Positions 60,304 through 64,000 of a DNA stretch of 64,000 nt are shown in pieces; position 1 is the first letter of the stretch; the number at the start of each line of letters is the position of its first letter. Position numbers and translations under genes: made by a program. The notes under the pieces are model-generated. The model made no database searches and was not told the origin of the DNA. It saw only the letters and a program-made list of their open reading frames with translations. The stretch comes from Gammaproteobacteria bacterium (GTDB lineage Bacteria > Pseudomonadota > Gammaproteobacteria > SZUA-229): assembly GCA_026195255.1 (NCBI GenBank), contig JAPHSS010000020.1, positions 176,887 through 240,886 of the forward strand. The letters are read 5' to 3'.

Positions 60304-61680
60304 TTAGATAAATGTAATGCCCACCTGAAACAGGCGTTCAACATCATTAATTTTTTTCTTATCTACTAAAAACATTATTACATGGTCTTCAGACTCTATA
60401 ACAGTATCATGATGCGCAATAATTACTTCTTCACCACGAACTATTGCACCGATTGTTGTGCCTTCTGGAAGATCTATTTCTTCAATTAATTTTCCAATAA
60501 CTTTGGAGTTGCCACTATCACCATGAGCAATAGCTTCAATTGCTTCTGCAGCTCCACGACGCAATGAGTGTACCGCGACAACATCACCTCGCCTCACATG
60601 TGTTAATAATGCGCCAATAGTCACCTGCTCTGGAGAAATAGCAACATCAATTGCTTCCTGATTTTCCATTAAATCAACATAAGCAGGGCGATTAATCAAC
60701 GACATGGTTTTTCGAGTGCCTAATTTTTTAGCCAACATTGCCGATAAAATATTTGCTTCATCATCATTCGTTACAGAACAAAAAACATCCATACTATCTA
60801 TATTTTCTTCTAACAATAATTCTTCATCTGCCGAATCACCCAATAAAACCACTGATTTATCGAGCGTCTGAGAAAGATAAAAAGCACGATCAGCATTACG
60901 TTCTACAATTTTCACCTGGTGACGTTTTTCCAGGCGCTCGGCAAGGCGTTTACCAATATTGCCACCTCCCGCGATCATAATTCGTTTGTTACGCTTATCG
61001 AGTTTTCGTAATTCGCGTATTACGACACGAATATCTCCACGTGCGGCAATAAAGAAGACCTCATCGCCGGCCTCCAGTACTGTGTGGCCTCTTGGAATAA
61101 TCGCTCTATCACGTCGATAGATTGCGGCAACTCGTGTATCGGTTCCAGGTGTATGTTTAGGTAACTCACTTAACTGATGACCAACCAGGGGCCCCCCATA
61201 ATAAGCACGCATACCAACCAGTACGACTTTACCGTCAGCAAAATCTAATACCTGTAAAGCGCCAGGGTACTCAATAATATTAAATATGTAATTTGTTACA
61301 ATTTCTTCAGGACTAATAATTACATCAACAGGTACAGCATTGCCCTTGAATAGTTCATTATGCTTGAGATATTGTGATGAGCGGATGCGTGCAATTTTAG
61401 TGGGCGTGTGATGTAGAGTCCAGGCAACCTGACAGGCGACCATATTTACTTCATCGCTATTGGTTACCGCAATGAGCATATCCACATCTTCAATGCCTGC
61501 CTGCTCAAGAATATTTGGATGAGCCGCATTACCAACCACGGTTTGAATATCAAGCCTGTCTCGAAGCTCATTAAGCACTTCAACACGGTGATCAATTAAC
61601 GTTATATCATTTGCTTCAGATGCAAGATTGGCCGCTACTGATGAACCTACCTGCCCAGCACCCAGAATCAGAATTTTCAT
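60304..61680 (-). CDS. trkA: Trk potassium system NAD-binding regulator TrkA
   Basis: 458 aa, two tandem Rossmann RCK_N/RCK_C units: KILILGAGQVGSSVAANLASE at the start and IMIAGGGNIGKRLAERLEKRH in the middle, each with an RCK_C tail (FFIAARGDIR; HVIMFLVDKKK). It binds NAD(H) and ATP on the cytoplasmic face of TrkH. Intact and coupled to trkH. Confidence 0.97.
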   Translation of the reverse strand: MKILILGAGQVGSSVAANLASEANDITLIDHRVEVLNELRDRLDIQTVVGNAAHPNILEQAGIEDVDMLIAVTNSDEVNMVACQVAWTLHHTPTKIARIRSSQYLKHNELFKGNAVPVDVIISPEEIVTNYIFNIIEYPGALQVLDFADGKVVLVGMRAYYGGPLVGHQLSELPKHTPGTDTRVAAIYRRDRAIIPRGHTVLEAGDEVFFIAARGDIRVVIRELRKLDKRNKRIMIAGGGNIGKRLAERLEKRHQVKIVERNADRAFYLSQTLDKSVVLLGDSADEELLLEENIDSMDVFCSVTNDDEANILSAMLAKKLGTRKTMSLINRPAYVDLMENQEAIDVAISPEQVTIGALLTHVRRGDVVAVHSLRRGAAEAIEAIAHGDSGNSKVIGKLIEEIDLPEGTTIGAIVRGEEVIIAHHDTVIESEDHVIMFLVDKKKINDVERLFQVGITFI

Positions 61681-61897
61681 ATCTTAACTTCAAGTTATCC
61701 TGAAAAGCTTATATCCTTTCCAGGGTTAAGTGTAATCGCGAAGTTTACGCCTTTATGGCTTATTTTCCAGTTAAAAACGATGCATTAGCTAAACGATTAT
61801 TTCTTTAAATGAGTAGTTGAAGCTTTCGACTGACTAACATACATAAGAATAATTCTTAATAGAAGTAAACACCTGCCTCTTACAAAATCAGATATCA

Positions 61898-63253
61898 TTA
61901 AGCTTTTTGAAGTAAGGCGTAATAAAAACCATCATTATCACCACTTACCGGAAATAACTGTAAACCGGGCGCTGCAGATTCCTGGCCTGCTGCCAAAGAG
62001 ACAACATTAGTTAAATCAACCAGACTGGCATCTTCGTTTTGCTGCAAGAACCACGTCACCTGTTGTTCATTTTCTGCTTTAAATAATGAGCAGGTTGCAT
62101 ATAAAAGAAAACCTCCGGGTTTCAATAATTGCCAGTTTTTAAGCAATATATCTCTCTGCAGCTGCACCAGCGTTTCTATATCCTCATCCCAACGTAAATG
62201 TTTGATATCCGGGTGACGCCTGATAACACCTACAGCTGAACAGGGTACATCAAGCAAAATTTTGTCAAACTGTTTACCATCCCACCACTTTTCAACTTCG
62301 GTAACATCCGCTGTTATTAATTTTGGCTTAAAACCTAAACGTTGGCAGTTTTCTTCTACTCGCTGTAACCTGCTTTGAGAAATATCCAGTGCTGTAAGCG
62401 TAATATCAGCCTGCATTTCAAACATATGTGCCGTTTTTCCGCCGGGTGCAGCACAGGCATCTAGAATATAGTCTCCCGCTTTCGGCTGTAATATTTGCGC
62501 TGCCAGCTGAGCACCTGCATCTTGCACAGAAAACCAGCCTTTATTATATCCGGGCAGCTGTTTTACATCACGAGCCTGTTCGAGTTTAATTGCAGTGGGT
62601 ATGCCTGATATCTTTTCAGCACTAATTTCAAAGTCTTTTTCAAGCTCCGCTATAAAATCATCTACTGTAGTCTGCTGCAGATTTATTCGTAATGTCATCG
62701 GTGCCTGTTGATTATTCGCCTGAAGTATCTCTCTCCAGCTGTCAGGCCAATCCTCTTGCATCCTGTTTATTATCCACTGAGGATGCGAATAAATTGCTTC
62801 TTCAGATTCAAGCCCTCCTATCACTTCTTGCAAGTCTTTGTTTTCGATTTGACGCAGAAAGCTCCGCAGCACTGCATTTACCATACTCGCGGCCCACTTT
62901 TTCTTCGACTTACGAATTTGCTGTACTGCGGAATCAACGACTGCAAACTCTGGAACCCTGCTATACATTATCTGATAGACCGCCATCAGCATAACTAATT
63001 GAACATCAATATCTTTTGCTTTAAGTGGTTTTTTTATAAACGGTTTGAGCAGTGCCTGTAATTGCTGATAAAAACGTAACACACCAAAACTTAACATACG
63101 GGCAAAAGCAGCATCACGTGCATCAATATTCTCTGTTAAATGTGTAAGCGATGAGAGCGATTTACCATCATCTCTTAATACAGACAAAAGAATATTTAAC
63201 GCGGCTTTTCGTGAAGCGAGGGAAGTTTCATTATTATTATTTTTGCCTGGCAT
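61898..63253 (-). CDS. rsmB: 16S rRNA (cytosine-967-C5) methyltransferase
   Basis: 451 aa. N-terminal NusB-like helical domain about 10-150 (AALNILLSVLRDDGKSLSSL). C-terminal SAM domain with VQDAGAQLAAQIL, LDACAAPGGKTAHM, LLDVPCSAVGVIRRHPDIKHLR (catalytic Cys) and LLYATCSLFKAENEQQV. It modifies C967 of 16S rRNA. Located just downstream of fmt, the normal gammaproteobacterial order. Confidence 0.96.
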   Translation of the reverse strand: MPGKNNNNETSLASRKAALNILLSVLRDDGKSLSSLTHLTENIDARDAAFARMLSFGVLRFYQQLQALLKPFIKKPLKAKDIDVQLVMLMAVYQIMYSRVPEFAVVDSAVQQIRKSKKKWAASMVNAVLRSFLRQIENKDLQEVIGGLESEEAIYSHPQWIINRMQEDWPDSWREILQANNQQAPMTLRINLQQTTVDDFIAELEKDFEISAEKISGIPTAIKLEQARDVKQLPGYNKGWFSVQDAGAQLAAQILQPKAGDYILDACAAPGGKTAHMFEMQADITLTALDISQSRLQRVEENCQRLGFKPKLITADVTEVEKWWDGKQFDKILLDVPCSAVGVIRRHPDIKHLRWDEDIETLVQLQRDILLKNWQLLKPGGFLLYATCSLFKAENEQQVTWFLQQNEDASLVDLTNVVSLAAGQESAAPGLQLFPVSGDNDGFYYALLQKA

Positions 63254-63340
63254 GATTTCTCAATAAATTTAAATATTGCGCCCAAAAGGTAAAAGAACGT
63301 ATATAAAGATTAAAATTTTTCACCGCGTAAACTCAGATTT

Positions 63341-64000
63341 TTAACCCAGGATCACACCACTAATGTCATTTGCATTTACAAACGACGCTACATCCATTGG
63401 TTTTTTACCGGGCATTTGAATTTCCAGTAAACGTAAAACACCATCACCCGTTAAAACATCTATACCGTGTTTAGTACAACTCAACACCTCCCCTGGCTGA
63501 CCCGCTATTGAACTATTAACTTCTTCGCTCACTTTTGCCCGCCAGATACGTAACATCTGATTTTTACCTTTTACATCAATAGGCGTTTGCGCTACTGGCC
63601 ATGCATTAAATGCACTAACCTGTAAGCGAATTTCTTTCGCCGATTTATTCCAGTCAATCAAAGCTTCAGATTTTTGTAACTTATGTGCATAGTTTGCCAG
63701 TGAATCATTCTGCTTTTCTGGTTCAATAGTTTTATTAATTATCCCGGGCAATGCCTGCATTAATGCATCAGCCCCCATAATAGACAATCGATCGTGCAAA
63801 CTTGAGCCGGTATCCTCTGGCTCAATATTACATCGAGTCTTGAGTAACATATCACCTGTATCTAAACCCACATCCATTTGCATAATAGTAATGCCTGTCT
63901 CAGTATCACCGGCGAGAATGGCACGCTGAATAGGTGCAGCCCCACGCCAACGGGGTAGTAAAGACGCATGAATATTAATACAGCCCAATTTTGGAGCATT
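63341..64000 (-). CDS. fmt: Methionyl-tRNA formyltransferase, N-terminal part beyond window edge
   Basis: The C-terminal ~220 residues are seen. The catalytic block LGCINIHASLLPRWRGAAPIQRAILAGD and TGITIMQMDVGLDTGDML are present, followed by the C-terminal OB-like domain (IRLQVSAFNAWPVAQT). The track ORF begins at an internal Met (63988), but the reading frame is open to base 64000, so the true start lies outside. It formylates initiator Met-tRNA. Partnered downstream with rsmB. Confidence 0.96.
   Translation of the reverse strand, partial: NAPKLGCINIHASLLPRWRGAAPIQRAILAGDTETGITIMQMDVGLDTGDMLLKTRCNIEPEDTGSSLHDRLSIMGADALMQALPGIINKTIEPEKQNDSLANYAHKLQKSEALIDWNKSAKEIRLQVSAFNAWPVAQTPIDVKGKNQMLRIWRAKVSEEVNSSIAGQPGEVLSCTKHGIDVLTGDGVLRLLEIQMPGKKPMDVASFVNANDISGVILG

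Noticed and set aside
1-64000. CRISPR arrays, tRNA and rRNA genes, intact insertion sequences
   Set aside because: I looked for regular spaced repeats, tRNA-like cloverleaf ends and complete transposases and found none. The tandem units at 19371 are contiguous and lack spacers.

Overview
The window is chromosomal DNA of a gammaproteobacterium with AT-rich codon use. Evidence for this is the hisBHAFIE-tatABC cluster, the fmt-rsmB-trkA-trkH block, ttcA, mlaA, dtd, lipid A-type acyltransferases, two VPLPA/PEP-CTERM proteins, and a GacA/CsrA-type small RNA locus. I cannot name the genus from sequence alone. Chemoreceptors, c-type cytochromes, a cytochrome P460 and FNR-type sites suggest a motile, respiring aquatic or sediment bacterium.

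Layout. 1-12.5 kb is accessory DNA. It holds a minus-strand type I restriction-modification operon (XRE regulator, hsdM, hsdS, then two DUF262 genes, the second cut by the window edge). A divergent LRAT/NC-type gene shares a perfect 15-bp inverted repeat with that operon. Next come a BrnT toxin with two tandem BrnA-like genes, a decayed REP-associated transposase, an XRE regulator with its own palindromes, several unknown small genes, and the broken remains of a pore-like toxin domain with a putative immunity gene. 12.8-31.2 kb is mixed: P460/DUF302/AraC, a PKD-repeat exported protein, two VPLPA-CTERM proteins, a GlcG-like protein, a phospholipase D, a GGDEF-EAL protein, a PhnD-like binding protein next to a chemoreceptor, and an Aer-like PAS chemoreceptor. 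The spacers between these genes carry several families of short repeats, including a ~104-bp MITE-like element. 31.4-34.5 kb is an ArsR-controlled ArsP-type permease cluster followed by a hipA pseudogene. 34.6-41.8 kb has ppk2, an OmpA-like lipoprotein, a 1.5-kb empty stretch, an SRPBCC protein, a cytochrome c4-like protein and a TlpA-like thioredoxin.

42 kb to the end is conserved core: gpmI, tatCBA, hisEIFAHB, dtd, pip, a DnaJ-domain protein, a CheW-TM-LysM fusion, two acyltransferases, mlaA, ttcA, trkH, trkA, rsmB and partial fmt.

The most striking element outside the ORF track is at 51.46-51.76 kb. An exact TGTAGG-N6-CCTACA palindrome (GacA-type upstream activating sequence) is followed by about 200 nt holding 13 GGA motifs and then a strong terminator. 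This is the signature of a CsrB/RsmY/RsmZ-class RNA. Other elements outside the ORF track are a hipA pseudogene, a RAYT pseudogene, a second BrnA-like gene, a split toxin domain, an exact FNR box and the dispersed repeats. Several starts were moved from the ORF-track start to a better-supported downstream ATG or GTG.
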